Assembly: GCF_000430845.1 (NCBI RefSeq)
Contig: NZ_AUMU01000001.1
Coordinates: forward strand, 434,001-498,000
From: Chryseobacterium gregarium DSM 19109
Lineage (GTDB): Bacteria > Bacteroidota > Bacteroidia > Flavobacteriales > Weeksellaceae
Length of the DNA stretch: 64,000 nt
Reading direction: 5' to 3'
The position numbers were made by a program, and so were the translations under genes. Below are positions 1 to 7,839 of this stretch, piece by piece. How positions within the stretch are numbered: the first letter of the stretch is position 1; every line of letters begins with the position of its first letter. A model generated the notes under the pieces. It did not search any database and was not told where the DNA came from. It saw nothing but the letters and a program-made list of their open reading frames with translations.

Positions 1-1
1 A

Positions 2-1036
2 GCCGAAACTCCTGCACCGGATACCGAGATTTTAAACACTATTGAACAGCCGTTACAGCCTGCTGCTTCAGCACAGGAATTTTCCGGAGATTTATATTTG
101 TCTCCCCTGGTAAAATCAATCGCACAACAGGAAAATATTTCTGAAACAGAACTTAAATCCATTACAGGAAACGGTCTGGAAGGGAGAATTACCAAAGAAG
201 ATATTTTAGCCTACGTAAGTAACAGAGGGAACCAGCCGGCTCCACAAACAGCTCCGGTACAACAGGTGGCCCATGCTCCGCAATCCGTTGCTATTTCAGC
301 TCCAGCTTCTACCATTGCTGTAGCAGCAGGTGACGAGATCATTCCGATGGACAGAATGAGAAAAATCATCGCTGAGAATATGGTGAAAGCCAAACATATT
401 GCTCCGCATGTGACTTCTTTCATTGAAACAGACGTGACCAACGTGGTAAAATGGAGAAACAAGCATAAAGATATTTTTGAAAAACGTGAGGGTGAAAAAT
501 TAACGTTCATGCCGATTTTTGTGAAAGCAATCGTGAAAGCGATTCAGGATTTCCCAATGATCAATGTTTCCTTGAACGGTGACAACATTATTAAAAAGAA
601 AAACATCAATATCGGGATGGCAACGGCTTTACCCGACGGAAACCTTATTGTTCCGGTTATTAAAAATGCTGATCAATTATCACTTTCAGGATTGGCTAAA
701 GCGATCAATGATCTGGCATACAGAGCAAGGAACAAAAAATTAAGACCGGAAGACACTCAGGGTGCCACGTATACGATTTCCAATGTAGGAAGCTTCGGAA
801 ACCTGATGGGAACCCCTATAATTCCCCAGCCGCAGGTTGCCATTATGGCCATCGGTGCTATCGTGAAAAAACCGGCAGTTCTTGAGACTAAAGACGGTGA
901 TGTAATCGCCATCCGTCAGTTGATGTTCATGTCTCACTCATATGACCACAGAGTCGTAGACGGTTCATTGGGAGGAATGATGCTGAAGCATGTTCATGAT
1001 TACCTTCAAAACTGGGATCTGAATACGGAAATATAA
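2..1036 (+). CDS. 2-oxo acid dehydrogenase E2 (dihydrolipoamide acyltransferase), 5' end outside window
   Basis: The reading frame is open from base 2 to the stop at 1034-1036, so the N-terminus with its lipoyl domain(s) lies before the window; the internal TTG at 98 is not a credible start. What is visible is an Ala/Pro/Gln-rich linker, a peripheral subunit-binding domain (SPLVKSIAQQ... GLEGRITKEDILAYV), a second linker, and the trimeric CoA-dependent acyltransferase domain ending in the catalytic motif SYDHRVVDG. E2 proteins move acyl groups from the E1-lipoyl intermediate to CoA in pyruvate, branched-chain or 2-oxoglutarate dehydrogenase complexes. A separate, clear 2-oxoglutarate E2 (sucB) occurs at 6.5-7.8 kb, so this one is more likely the branched-chain or pyruvate type; the substrate cannot be settled without the upstream genes. 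A terminator follows. Confidence 0.9.
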   Translation, partial: AETPAPDTEILNTIEQPLQPAASAQEFSGDLYLSPLVKSIAQQENISETELKSITGNGLEGRITKEDILAYVSNRGNQPAPQTAPVQQVAHAPQSVAISAPASTIAVAAGDEIIPMDRMRKIIAENMVKAKHIAPHVTSFIETDVTNVVKWRNKHKDIFEKREGEKLTFMPIFVKAIVKAIQDFPMINVSLNGDNIIKKKNINIGMATALPDGNLIVPVIKNADQLSLSGLAKAINDLAYRARNKKLRPEDTQGATYTISNVGSFGNLMGTPIIPQPQVAIMAIGAIVKKPAVLETKDGDVIAIRQLMFMSHSYDHRVVDGSLGGMMLKHVHDYLQNWDLNTEI

Positions 1037-1082
1037 ATGATGAATAATTGGCAATAAGTAATTTTACCAGTTTCAAAATATA

Positions 1083-1110
1083 AACCTTCGGATCTTCCGG
1101 AGGTTTTTGA
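1083..1110 (+). terminator. Rho-independent terminator after the E2 gene
   Basis: A 10-bp stem AACCTTCGGA / TCCGGAGGTT with one wobble and a TCT loop is followed by a run of T. It lies 46 bases after the E2 stop, on the same strand. Confidence 0.75.
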
Positions 1111-1257
1111 TTTAATATAATAGGAAGAACTTTATTTAAACATATTAGAAACCTGATTTTAGAAATCATATACATTCTAACTTTAATAAAAGTATAAGAT
1201 TTCCGGATTTATCAGAAGAATATATTTTTACTATCATTAAGAAAACTATACTCGATA

Positions 1258-1288
1258 TTGTTTATTACAAATATATTTCATACTTTTG
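1258..1288 (+). promoter_or_regulatory. Bacteroidota-type promoter of the rpsF-rpsR(-rplI) operon
   Basis: TTG at 1258-1260, a 20-base spacer, then TACTTTTG at 1281-1288, matching the -33/-7 pattern (TTG ... TAnnTTTG) of the primary sigma factor in this phylum. Transcription should start near 1294, giving a leader of about 30 bases before rpsF. This is one of the two best-matched promoters in the window. Confidence 0.75.
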
Positions 1289-1322
1289 CACCTCGAAATA
1301 ATTAACAAATTCATTTAACATT

Positions 1323-1664
1323 ATGAACAATTACGAAACTGTTTTCATTTTAACTCCCGTTCTATCTGACGCACAGGTGGAGGAAGCAGTGAAAAAATTT
1401 GAAGATCTTATCAAAGAAAAGAACTGCGAAATCGTTGCTAAAGAAAGCTGGGGATTAAAAAAATTAGCGTATCCTATCCAATTGAAAAAGAACGGCTTTT
1501 ACACTTTAATCGAATTTAAAGGTGAAGGTTCTGTAGTAGCTGATTTAGAATTGGCATTCAAACGTGACGAGAGAGTAATCCGTTACCTGACTACAAAGCT
1601 GGACAAACACGCTATTGAGTACGCTGTAACAAGAAGAGCAAAAGTAAAAGCAGCTAGAGCTTAA
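1323..1664 (+). CDS. rpsF: 30S ribosomal protein bS6
   Basis: A 113-residue protein beginning [14 protein letters not shown], the ferredoxin-like fold typical of bS6, with the conserved central segment [13 protein letters not shown]. bS6 sits on the platform of the small subunit, where it binds 16S rRNA as a heterodimer with bS18. The gene is the first of the rpsF-rpsR-rplI order that is widely conserved in bacteria, and lies 30 bases before rpsR. The C-terminus ends in a short basic Ala/Lys/Arg stretch. The ATG at 1323 is preceded by an A/T-rich leader without a Shine-Dalgarno sequence, as is usual in this phylum. A clear promoter stands just upstream. Identification is secure. Confidence 0.97.
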   Translation: MNNYETVFILTPVLSDAQVEEAVKKFEDLIKEKNCEIVAKESWGLKKLAYPIQLKKNGFYTLIEFKGEGSVVADLELAFKRDERVIRYLTTKLDKHAIEYAVTRRAKVKAARA

Positions 1665-1694
1665 TTATTAACCCCCTATTAAAAAAGACAAGAC

Positions 1695-1997
1695 ATGGCA
1701 ATAGATGATATGGCTAAACAAGCCTCAGCTGGAGGAGAATCTGAAGTAAAATTCCTTACTCCGCTTGATATCAATACAAAATCTGAAAAGAAATATTGTA
1801 GATTCAAAAAATTCGGAATTAAGCACGTTGATTACAAAGATGCTGATTTCTTATTACAGTTTGTAAACGAGCAAGGTAAAATCTTACCAAGAAGATATAC
1901 CGGAACTTCTTTAAAATACCAAAGAAAAGTTTCTGCTGCAATTAAAAGAGCAAGACACCTTTCATTACTACCTTACGTAGCTGACTTATTAAAATAA
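1695..1997 (+). CDS. rpsR: 30S ribosomal protein bS18
   Basis: A 100-residue protein containing the signature bS18 core ([17 protein letters not shown] ... [20 protein letters not shown]), which binds 16S rRNA with bS6 on the small-subunit platform. The first 25 residues ([19 protein letters not shown]) form an acidic N-terminal extension compared with the 75-residue E. coli protein, commonly seen in flavobacterial S18. It is co-transcribed with rpsF. A hairpin with a T-run follows at 2021-2042, so transcription into rplI is probably attenuated or partly separate. Confidence 0.97.
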   Translation: MAIDDMAKQASAGGESEVKFLTPLDINTKSEKKYCRFKKFGIKHVDYKDADFLLQFVNEQGKILPRRYTGTSLKYQRKVSAAIKRARHLSLLPYVADLLK

Positions 1998-2020
1998 TAA
2001 TAAGACAAAAATAAATAAAG

Positions 2021-2042
2021 GAAGAGGGCAACCTCTTCTTTT
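2021..2042 (+). terminator. Terminator or attenuator between rpsR and rplI
   Basis: Perfect 7-bp stem GAAGAGG / CCTCTTC closed by a stable GCAA tetraloop and followed by TTTT. It sits inside the otherwise conserved rpsF-rpsR-rplI gene order, so it could set the ratio of L9 to S6/S18 rather than end the operon. No clear -7 box was seen between it and rplI. Confidence 0.65.
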
Positions 2043-2068
2043 GTTGCTGAATAAATATTTTAATTCTA

Positions 2069-2160
2069 ACTTGATTTTAGATTTCAGATCACAGAATTCA
2101 GATGACAGACTTTGTCTGATCTCTGACCCCTGACATCTCTAACCTCTAATATCTAAAAAA
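2069..2160. repeat. Imperfect long inverted repeat built of TCTGA/TCAGA words
   Basis: The left arm (TTTTAGATTTCAGATCACAG..., ending GACAGAC) and the right arm (GTCTGATCTCTGACCCCTGA..., ending ATCTAAAA) are imperfect reverse complements around a central TTT. Each arm also contains several direct copies of TCAGAT or TCTGAC. The composition and repetitiveness differ from the neighbouring genes and it encodes nothing. It resembles the dispersed short intergenic repeats of flavobacterial genomes. That parallel is from general familiarity and was not searched. Confidence 0.55.
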
Positions 2161-2171
2161 GGACAACAACA

Positions 2172-2693
2172 ATGGACATTATCTTAAAAAAAGACGTAGA
2201 AAACTTAGGCCTTGAATTTGACACGGTAAGTGTAAAGCCTGGTTACGCAAGAAATTTCTTATTGCCTCAGGGGATCGCTCTTTTGGCTACTCCTAAAAAC
2301 AAAGCAGCTCTTGAAGCTACTTTGGAAGCCAGAAAAGAAGAAGAAGCTAAATTAGTGGCTACTGCCAACGGTATCGTAGATCAATTAAAGAAAACTTCTG
2401 TTACCATTCCTGCAAAAGTAGGTTCAGGCGACAAGTTATTCGGGTCTATCAACAATGCAGATCTTTCTGCTGCTCTTGCTAAAACCGGAGTTTCTGTTGA
2501 TAAAAAATATATCAAAATTCCTGGGAACACGATTAAGAGAACCGGTAAAGTAACAGCTAACATCAGATTACACAGAAACGTTGAGTATAATTTCGAATTC
2601 GACATCGTATCTGATGCACCTCCTGCTCCACAGGCTCCTGCAGCTCCAAAGCCGGCTAAGGTAGCGGAAGAAACTCCTTCTGAAGAAGCTTAA
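2172..2693 (+). CDS. rplI: 50S ribosomal protein bL9
   Basis: A 173-residue protein with the bL9 N-terminal domain (MDIILKKDVENLGLEFDTVSV, KPGYARNFLLPQGIA), the long connecting helix (about residues 40-75) and the C-terminal rRNA-binding domain. bL9 binds 23S rRNA near the L1 stalk and bridges neighbouring ribosomes. It is about 25 residues longer than E. coli L9, owing to a Pro/Ala-rich and acidic tail (PPAPQAPAAPKPAKVAEETP...) after about residue 148. The gene closes the rpsF-rpsR-rplI order. A hairpin and a repeat element separate it from rpsR, and a strong terminator follows. Confidence 0.97.
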   Translation: MDIILKKDVENLGLEFDTVSVKPGYARNFLLPQGIALLATPKNKAALEATLEARKEEEAKLVATANGIVDQLKKTSVTIPAKVGSGDKLFGSINNADLSAALAKTGVSVDKKYIKIPGNTIKRTGKVTANIRLHRNVEYNFEFDIVSDAPPAPQAPAAPKPAKVAEETPSEEA

Positions 2694-2726
2694 TTAAAAA
2701 TTCAAGAAATTTTTTCTTAAATATAT

Positions 2727-2754
2727 AAACCACTTCGTTTGAAGTGGTTTTTTT
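2727..2754 (+). terminator. Terminator after rplI
   Basis: Perfect 10-bp stem AAACCACTTC / GAAGTGGTTT with a GTTT loop, followed by TTTT. It lies 33 bases after the rplI stop. Confidence 0.85.
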
Positions 2755-2885
2755 ATTGTCATTATATTATTTTGGGATTAAATTCCTGCTGAAATTTTAT
2801 GAAAAATGTTGGCTATAATTATACTCAAATAATTTATCCCTATATAAAGTGAAATTAGAATTATGTGTTTCTAATTAAACAAAAT

Positions 2886-2917
2886 AATAATCCCTTTCGA
2901 TGATGAAAGGGATTATT
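2886..2917 (-). terminator. Terminator of the thioredoxin-like gene
   Basis: Perfect 13-bp stem AATAATCCCTTTC / GAAAGGGATTATT with a 6-base loop. Read on the minus strand it directly follows the stop of the gene ending at 2920 and runs into ATTATTTTG. The stretch 2755-2885 between this and the rplI terminator is A/T-rich with no recognisable gene or site. Confidence 0.8.
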
Positions 2918-2919
2918 GA

Positions 2920-3486
2920 TTAATTAGGTTTCCAATTTTCCAAAAACTGCTTTACTTTTTCTAAACTATATCCTTTTCCTTCTTCCAAAACATCACTTTG
3001 CTGGATATGAATCTGTTTTCCATCTCTGTTCAGAACAATAAAAACAGGATACCCGAATTTATCTCCCGGATTTCCATATTTAGCAAAAACTTTTTCGTTT
3101 TTATTATCCGGAGAATAGTTAAGATGGTAGTACAGGTAATTTTTATCGACAATCTGTTTCAGCTCAGGCGTGGTCTGTACAAAATTATTAAACCGCAAAC
3201 ACCAAATACACCAATTTCCTCCTGCCTGGATCATGATATTCTTCTTTTCTTTTTTAGCTTTTGCTATTAAGTTCTGAATGTCTTTCTCTGCATCGGCCTT
3301 CGGATCGTAGGGTTTAGGCAGTTTGTTCTTCTCCTCCGCGGCTTTCTTCTTTGCATCCAATTCCGCATGATCTGCTGGCATCAATAAGGTTTTATCCGCT
3401 TCCCTTGCTTCGGGTTTATCTTTCAGTTCCTGAGAAAAAGCAATAGCACTGAATCCCAAAAAAGCTGTTAATAATACTTTTTTCAT
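2920..3486 (-). CDS. Secreted thioredoxin-family protein
   Basis: 188 residues. An N-terminal signal peptide (MKKVLLTAFLGFSAIAFSQ) is followed by a charged, Lys/Ala/Glu-rich linker (about 20-70) and a thioredoxin-like domain. The redox motif is C93-I-W-C96 in the context GNWCIWCLRFNN. This extended WC.WC pattern is typical of periplasmic thioredoxin-like proteins related to the DUF255/thioredoxin_7 group. The family reduces or isomerises disulfides, or shuttles electrons in the periplasm; the partner here is unknown. The gene stands alone, divergent from the acyltransferase gene at 3566 and convergent with rplI, and has its own terminator. Confidence 0.8.
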   Translation of the reverse strand: MKKVLLTAFLGFSAIAFSQELKDKPEAREADKTLLMPADHAELDAKKKAAEEKNKLPKPYDPKADAEKDIQNLIAKAKKEKKNIMIQAGGNWCIWCLRFNNFVQTTPELKQIVDKNYLYYHLNYSPDNKNEKVFAKYGNPGDKFGYPVFIVLNRDGKQIHIQQSDVLEEGKGYSLEKVKQFLENWKPN

Positions 3487-3549
3487 ACTATAAAAATAAA
3501 AAAATAATACTTATTGCCAGCAAAAACGGAACCATAATTTTATTATCCG

Positions 3550-3557
3550 TAAATTTG
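3550..3557 (+). promoter_or_regulatory. -7 promoter box TAAATTTG with a near-zero leader
   Basis: TAAATTTG followed by C matches the phylum's -7 consensus. The ATG of the acyltransferase gene is at 3566, only 8 bases further, so the transcript would begin at or within a few bases of the start codon. No good -33 TTG was seen at the expected distance. Confidence 0.45.
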
Positions 3558-3565
3558 CCTGTTTT

Positions 3566-4450
3566 ATGAATATCCTGATCAGTATATTAAATTTAGTTTC
3601 AAAGCTTCCGCTGAAAATATTATACATATTTTCGGATATTATGTTCTTTCTGAACTATTACTTTGTAGGTTACCGAAAAGAGGTCATTACCCAAAATTTA
3701 AAAAACTCATTTCCTGAAAAATCGGATGAAGAAATTGCCCGGATCAGAAAAAAGTTTTACAGGAATTTTTCTGATTATCTGGTTGAAACCATTAAATCTT
3801 TCAACATTTCGGAAACAGAAGCTAAGGTGAGGATGCAGCACATCAATCAAGAGGTTTTCCATCAGGCAAAGGCAGAAGGCAAAAATATTATTTTACTTGC
3901 GGGTCATGTCTTCAACTGGGAATGGATGAATGCTCTGGCTACTATTGCCCCACAGGACCACAGCCATCCCGTATACAGAAAAGTGAACAGTGATTTCTGG
4001 GAAAACCAGATGAAAATGACACGAAACAAGTTCGGTAACGAAGCACTGGAAGCCAATGAGGTAATTCTCCATATTTTCAGAGCCAAGAATGACGGTAACG
4101 CTGCCTATATGTTTGTAGCTGACCAGACACCGCATTTTTCACATATTACGTATGGCCTTGAATTTCTGAATCAGAGAACGCCCGTTTTTACAGGATATGA
4201 TAAATTAGCCACCCGGATGGACCTTGCCTTTATCTATTCTGAAATGAAGAAAGTAAAACGCGGGTTTTACCAGGTAAACTATCATAGGATTGAGCCTGAC
4301 GGGGAAAAGTTTGTTGAGCATGAAGTTGTTAAGAAATTTCATAAGCTATTGGAAAACACATTGCGTAAGCGTCCTGATAATTACCTGTGGTCACACAGAA
4401 AATGGAAATATCAGGATTCCATTAAAAATTTTGATTCTGAAAAAAAATAA
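3566..4450 (+). CDS. LpxL/HtrB-family lysophospholipid (lipid A) acyltransferase
   Basis: 294 residues with an N-terminal hydrophobic segment (about 10-35) and the acyltransferase signature AGHVFNWEW, giving the HX4E catalytic pair His114/Glu119. Enzymes of this family transfer a secondary acyl chain to lipid A precursors at the inner-membrane face. Related flavobacterial proteins are usually annotated lysophospholipid acyltransferase family protein. The GT2 gene begins 6 bases after the stop, so the two are co-transcribed, which suits a shared role in envelope lipid or saccharide synthesis. The exact acyl acceptor cannot be read from sequence. Confidence 0.85.
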   Translation: MNILISILNLVSKLPLKILYIFSDIMFFLNYYFVGYRKEVITQNLKNSFPEKSDEEIARIRKKFYRNFSDYLVETIKSFNISETEAKVRMQHINQEVFHQAKAEGKNIILLAGHVFNWEWMNALATIAPQDHSHPVYRKVNSDFWENQMKMTRNKFGNEALEANEVILHIFRAKNDGNAAYMFVADQTPHFSHITYGLEFLNQRTPVFTGYDKLATRMDLAFIYSEMKKVKRGFYQVNYHRIEPDGEKFVEHEVVKKFHKLLENTLRKRPDNYLWSHRKWKYQDSIKNFDSEKK

Positions 4451-4456
4451 CTTCCT

Positions 4457-5434
4457 ATGTCCGAAAAGTTAGCCGTTATCATTTTAAACTGGAACGGGAA
4501 AAACTGGCTTGAAAAGTTTCTTCCTGATGTAATCCGGTTTTCTCAAAATGCAGATATTTATGTCATTGACAATCTTTCTACAGATGATTCTATTACGTTT
4601 TTAGAGACTCATTATCCATCAGTCGGAATTATTAGAAACAGTGAAAATTACGGCTTTGCAGGAGGTTACAATGAAGGATTAAAAAAGATCAACAATCCCT
4701 ATTACTGTCTGCTGAACTCTGATGTGGAAGTTACGGAAAACTGGATTGCGCCTGTCCTGCAATTATTTGAAAAGGATCCCCTAATTGCAGCCGTTCAGCC
4801 AAAAATTTTATCTTTTGATCATAAAAAACATTTTGAGTTTGCCGGGGCTGCAGGAGGCTTGATCGACAATCTGGGCTACCCGTACTGCAGGGGAAGGGTT
4901 TTTGATGACCTTGAAGAAGATAAAGGGCAGTACAATGATGAAACAGAAATTTTCTGGGCTTCAGGCTGCTGTTTATTTATCCGCTCAGAAGATTTTTGGG
5001 AGCAGAACGGTTTTGATGAACGGTTCTTTGCCCATCAGGAGGAAATTGATCTCTGCTGGAGACTCATCAATTCCGGGAAGAAAATCTTTTATACCGGAAA
5101 ATCTGCTGTCTATCATGTCGGCGGCGGAACCTTGAATAAACAAAGCCCTCAAAAGACCTTCCTGAATATCAGGAACAATCTGTCCATGATGCTGAAGAAT
5201 CTTCCGTTTCCAAGACTGATCGGTATCCTTTTCTTAAGACTTTGCCTTGACGGACTGGCTGCGGCATATTTTGGATACAAATATGGAATAGCCCATTTCT
5301 GGGCTGTCGGAAGGGCACATTCTTCATTTTATAGGCAGGCTGCCGGAACCTGGAAACGCCGCCAAAAGTATCAGAAAAAAAAGTTCTATCAGTCGGAATG
5401 GCTGATCTTTAAACATTTTTCAGGCGTAAAATAA
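4457..5434 (+). CDS. Family 2 glycosyltransferase
   Basis: 325 residues. The N-terminal GT-A fold (VIILNWNGKNWLEKFLPDVI) carries the nucleotide-sugar binding Asp in YVIDNLSTDDS. The NSDVE segment stands in for the DXD motif, and the acceptor region HQEEIDLCWRL is typical of rhamnosyltransferase-like GT2 proteins. The last 80 residues contain a moderately hydrophobic stretch (LIGILFLRLCLDGLAAAYFG) that may associate with the membrane. Such enzymes build lipopolysaccharide, capsule or glycoprotein chains. It lies 6 bases after the lipid A type acyltransferase. The donor and acceptor sugars are unknown. Confidence 0.85.
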   Translation: MSEKLAVIILNWNGKNWLEKFLPDVIRFSQNADIYVIDNLSTDDSITFLETHYPSVGIIRNSENYGFAGGYNEGLKKINNPYYCLLNSDVEVTENWIAPVLQLFEKDPLIAAVQPKILSFDHKKHFEFAGAAGGLIDNLGYPYCRGRVFDDLEEDKGQYNDETEIFWASGCCLFIRSEDFWEQNGFDERFFAHQEEIDLCWRLINSGKKIFYTGKSAVYHVGGGTLNKQSPQKTFLNIRNNLSMMLKNLPFPRLIGILFLRLCLDGLAAAYFGYKYGIAHFWAVGRAHSSFYRQAAGTWKRRQKYQKKKFYQSEWLIFKHFSGVK

Positions 5435-5462
5435 TTTTAATATAAACCTTTATACCAACTGA

Positions 5463-6017
5463 ATGGATTTTTGTGCACTAGACTTCGAAACCGCTACCCA
5501 TGAAAGGAATTCAGCCTGTGAGCTGGGAATATGCATTGTACAGGATTCTGAAATCGTGGAAACAAAAACATGGCTGATCAAGCCGCCGAGCTTTCCATAT
5601 TTCAGTCCTTTTAACGTTGGAGTTCATGGAATTATTCCGGATGATGTGAAAGACGCACCTACTTTTGATGAGATCTGGTACGAAGTGGAAGAAATGATGT
5701 ACGGTACATTAATGATCGCTCATAATGCAGGATTTGATGCCGGAGTTTTAAGAGGATGCCTGAACCATTATGGAATGTTCACGCCAAAAATGAATTATAT
5801 GTGCAGCATTCAGCTGGCCAAAAAATCATGGAATTATCTGCCTAAATACGGCTTAAAACATCTTGCGGAATACCATCAGATTAAGTTTAATCATCACAGG
5901 GCCGGAGCGGATGCCGAAGTATGTGCCAAAATTTCTTTACTGGCTTTTGAAAAACTGCTGCTTACCAGCAATGAAGAAGTTTCCGATTATATGAAGCTGA
6001 AAATTAAGAAGCTTTAA
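5463..6017 (+). CDS. DnaQ-like 3'-5' exonuclease
   Basis: 184 residues forming a stand-alone DEDDh exonuclease domain: Exo I is Asp7-Phe-Glu9 in ALDFETAT, Exo II is in MIAHNAGFDAGVL, and Exo III is the HHRAGADAE segment with its His and Asp. The family includes the proofreading epsilon subunit and many small 3'-5' exonucleases (exonuclease X type) acting on DNA or RNA ends. There is no polymerase-binding tail or GIY-YIG domain, so this is the short form. It follows the glycosyltransferase by 28 bases and may share its transcript without functional linkage. Confidence 0.87.
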   Translation: MDFCALDFETATHERNSACELGICIVQDSEIVETKTWLIKPPSFPYFSPFNVGVHGIIPDDVKDAPTFDEIWYEVEEMMYGTLMIAHNAGFDAGVLRGCLNHYGMFTPKMNYMCSIQLAKKSWNYLPKYGLKHLAEYHQIKFNHHRAGADAEVCAKISLLAFEKLLLTSNEEVSDYMKLKIKKL

Positions 6018-6062
6018 TTTTTTTTAAGGAAAATTGAGTAATCTGAAATGATACTTTTTTAT

Positions 6063-6452
6063 TTAATTACTCAACACTTCCGATAATAAATTAAACTTCG
6101 GGATGTCAATTTCAAAATTTTCCTGGGTGTCCATATTTCTTACCAGATATTTTCCGCTCATATGCCCTACTCCAGAGCGAAGCATGACATTAGAAAAATA
6201 AGTGAAATTTTCATTGACAGGAATTTCCGGGGTTAAACCGATTACTCCGTCACCGATAATTTCCGTAAACCCAAAACCCACATCAAAAATAAGCCATTTT
6301 CTTTTAAGGACCTGTATGGGAAAATCCCCGTCATTTTCGATCGTGATATTATATTTGAAAACATATCTGTTTTCAGAGGGGTAACTGTTCTTACTATCAT
6401 ACTCAGGGATAACTGAAACTTTGATATTTGAGGTCGTTTGTGAAAACATCAT
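6063..6452 (-). CDS. apaG: ApaG protein
   Basis: About 129 residues with the ApaG immunoglobulin-like beta fold: YVFKYNITIENDGDFPIQVLKRKW, FTEIIGDGVIGLTPEIPVNE, and the ending RSGVGHMSGKY. The family is often labelled Co2+/Mg2+ efflux protein after a Salmonella phenotype, but its molecular role is unresolved. The ATG at 6452 (or the adjacent one at 6449, MFSQTTSNIKVSV) is preferred. A longer frame reaching 6482 would add ten residues (MYLLFIINTN) that overlap the region just behind the sucB terminator and are not family-like. It is convergent with the exonuclease gene; the motif TTGAGTAAT at 6033 and its complement at 6065 form a loose inverted repeat between them. Confidence 0.88.
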   Translation of the reverse strand: MMFSQTTSNIKVSVIPEYDSKNSYPSENRYVFKYNITIENDGDFPIQVLKRKWLIFDVGFGFTEIIGDGVIGLTPEIPVNENFTYFSNVMLRSGVGHMSGKYLVRNMDTQENFEIDIPKFNLLSEVLSN

Positions 6453-6483
6453 GTTCGTATTTATAATAAATAAGAGATACAAA

Positions 6484-6508
6484 AATCTCGCCTTTTTGAG
6501 GCGAGATT
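6484..6508 (-). terminator. Terminator of the sucA-sucB operon
   Basis: Perfect 10-bp stem AATCTCGCCT / AGGCGAGATT with a 5-base loop. On the minus strand it follows the sucB stop by about 25 bases and ends in a T-run (TTTTTG). It ends sucAB transcription just before apaG. Confidence 0.85.
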
Positions 6509-6533
6509 GTAAGTTGTGTGTTAATTAACCGGA

Positions 6534-7802
6534 TTACAGACCGAGACCTTTTCTTTCGTCTCCGCCCAATAAAACAGCAACCGGATTATCAATAGCTTCT
6601 TTTACCGCCACAAGGAAACCTACGGATTCCTTACCGTCGATAATCCTGTGGTCATAAGACATAGCCACATACATCATTGGACGGATCACTACCTGCCCGT
6701 CAACAGCAACCGGTCTCTGGATGATGTTATGCATCCCTAAAATTGCAGACTGAGGAGGGTTGATGATTGGTGTAGACATCATAGACCCGAAAGTTCCGCC
6801 GTTGGTAATGGTGAAAGTACCTCCGGTCATTTCATCAACCGTAATCTTACCGTCTCTTACTTTTATTGCCAGATCCTTGATATTGGCTTCAACACTCTGG
6901 AACGACATATTTTCAGCATTTCTCAATACCGGAACCATCAATCCCTTAGGACCGGAGACAGCAATGGAAATATCACAGAAATCATAGTTTACCTTAAAAT
7001 CTCCGTCAATGGATGCGTTTACATCAGGATACATCTGCAATGCTCTGGTCACCGCTTTGGTGAAGAAAGACATAAACCCAAGTCCTACCCCGTGCTTCTG
7101 CGCAAATTCTTCTTTATATTGTTTTCTCAGTCTGAAGATTTCAGACATGTCAACTTCATTGAAAGTGGTTAACATAGCCGTTTCATTCTTCACAGAAACT
7201 AATCTCTGAGCGATTTTTCTTCTTAAAACTGAAAGTTTGGTGGTCGTTGTAGACCTGGATCCTGTGGCACTGACCGGGTTTCCTCCCAATGCAGGAACTG
7301 CAGCCAGTTCGGCATCAGATTTAGAAATTCTTCCGTCTCTTCCGGAACCTGAAACCTGTGAAGCATCAATCCCTTTTTCGTCAAGAATTTTCTTGGCAGC
7401 AGGAGACGGAGCGCCTGTGGCATAAGTCTGAGTTGCAGTCGCTGCCGGTTGGGCAGCAGGTTTCGGAGCTTCCTGTTTTGCCGGTTCGGCCGCTTTAGGC
7501 GTTTCTTCCTGTTTTGGAGCTTCAGCAGCCGGAGCAGCGCCAGCATCACCCGCAGGTTTTGCAGCATCCCTATCAATTAAACACACCACTTGTCCTACCT
7601 GTACCACATCTCCTTCTTCAGCTTTTAAAGTAATAATACCACTTTCTTCAGCAGGCAGTTCAAGTGTCGCTTTATCTGAATCCACTTCAGCGATGGGCTG
7701 ATCTTTTTCTACATAATCACCATCTTTCACAAGCCAGGTTGCAATTTCAACTTCTGTAATTGATTCGCCCGGTGAAGGAACTTTCATTTCTAAAACTGAC
7801 AT
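6534..7802 (-). CDS. sucB: 2-oxoglutarate dehydrogenase E2, dihydrolipoamide succinyltransferase
   Basis: 422 residues in the usual E2 order. The lipoyl domain (1-77) has the lipoylated Lys44 in [11 protein letters not shown]. An Ala/Pro/Lys linker spans about 80-125, and the E1/E3-binding domain about 129-165 ([15 protein letters not shown] ... [11 protein letters not shown]). The succinyltransferase core runs from about 188 to the end, with His385 and Asp389 in [10 protein letters not shown]. It transfers the succinyl group from lipoate to CoA in the TCA cycle. It lies 37 bases after sucA on the same transcript, and the E3 partner lpdA is at 60.8 kb. Length and motifs fit the OdhB type rather than pyruvate E2. 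Confidence 0.96.
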   Translation of the reverse strand: MSVLEMKVPSPGESITEVEIATWLVKDGDYVEKDQPIAEVDSDKATLELPAEESGIITLKAEEGDVVQVGQVVCLIDRDAAKPAGDAGAAPAAEAPKQEETPKAAEPAKQEAPKPAAQPAATATQTYATGAPSPAAKKILDEKGIDASQVSGSGRDGRISKSDAELAAVPALGGNPVSATGSRSTTTTKLSVLRRKIAQRLVSVKNETAMLTTFNEVDMSEIFRLRKQYKEEFAQKHGVGLGFMSFFTKAVTRALQMYPDVNASIDGDFKVNYDFCDISIAVSGPKGLMVPVLRNAENMSFQSVEANIKDLAIKVRDGKITVDEMTGGTFTITNGGTFGSMMSTPIINPPQSAILGMHNIIQRPVAVDGQVVIRPMMYVAMSYDHRIIDGKESVGFLVAVKEAIDNPVAVLLGGDERKGLGL

Positions 7803-7839
7803 ATCGTATTTTTTATTTTTTATTGATTATTAATTAAAA

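Noticed and set aside
2069..2160. CRISPR-like array between rpsR and rplI
   Set aside because: The repeated words are only 5-7 bases, irregularly spaced and arranged as an inverted repeat; no spacer-repeat structure.
7223..7576. A Leu/Arg/Lys-rich 117-codon minus-strand frame
   Set aside because: It is an alternative frame of the Ala/Pro/Lys linker of sucB; such frames are by-products of the biased linker codons.
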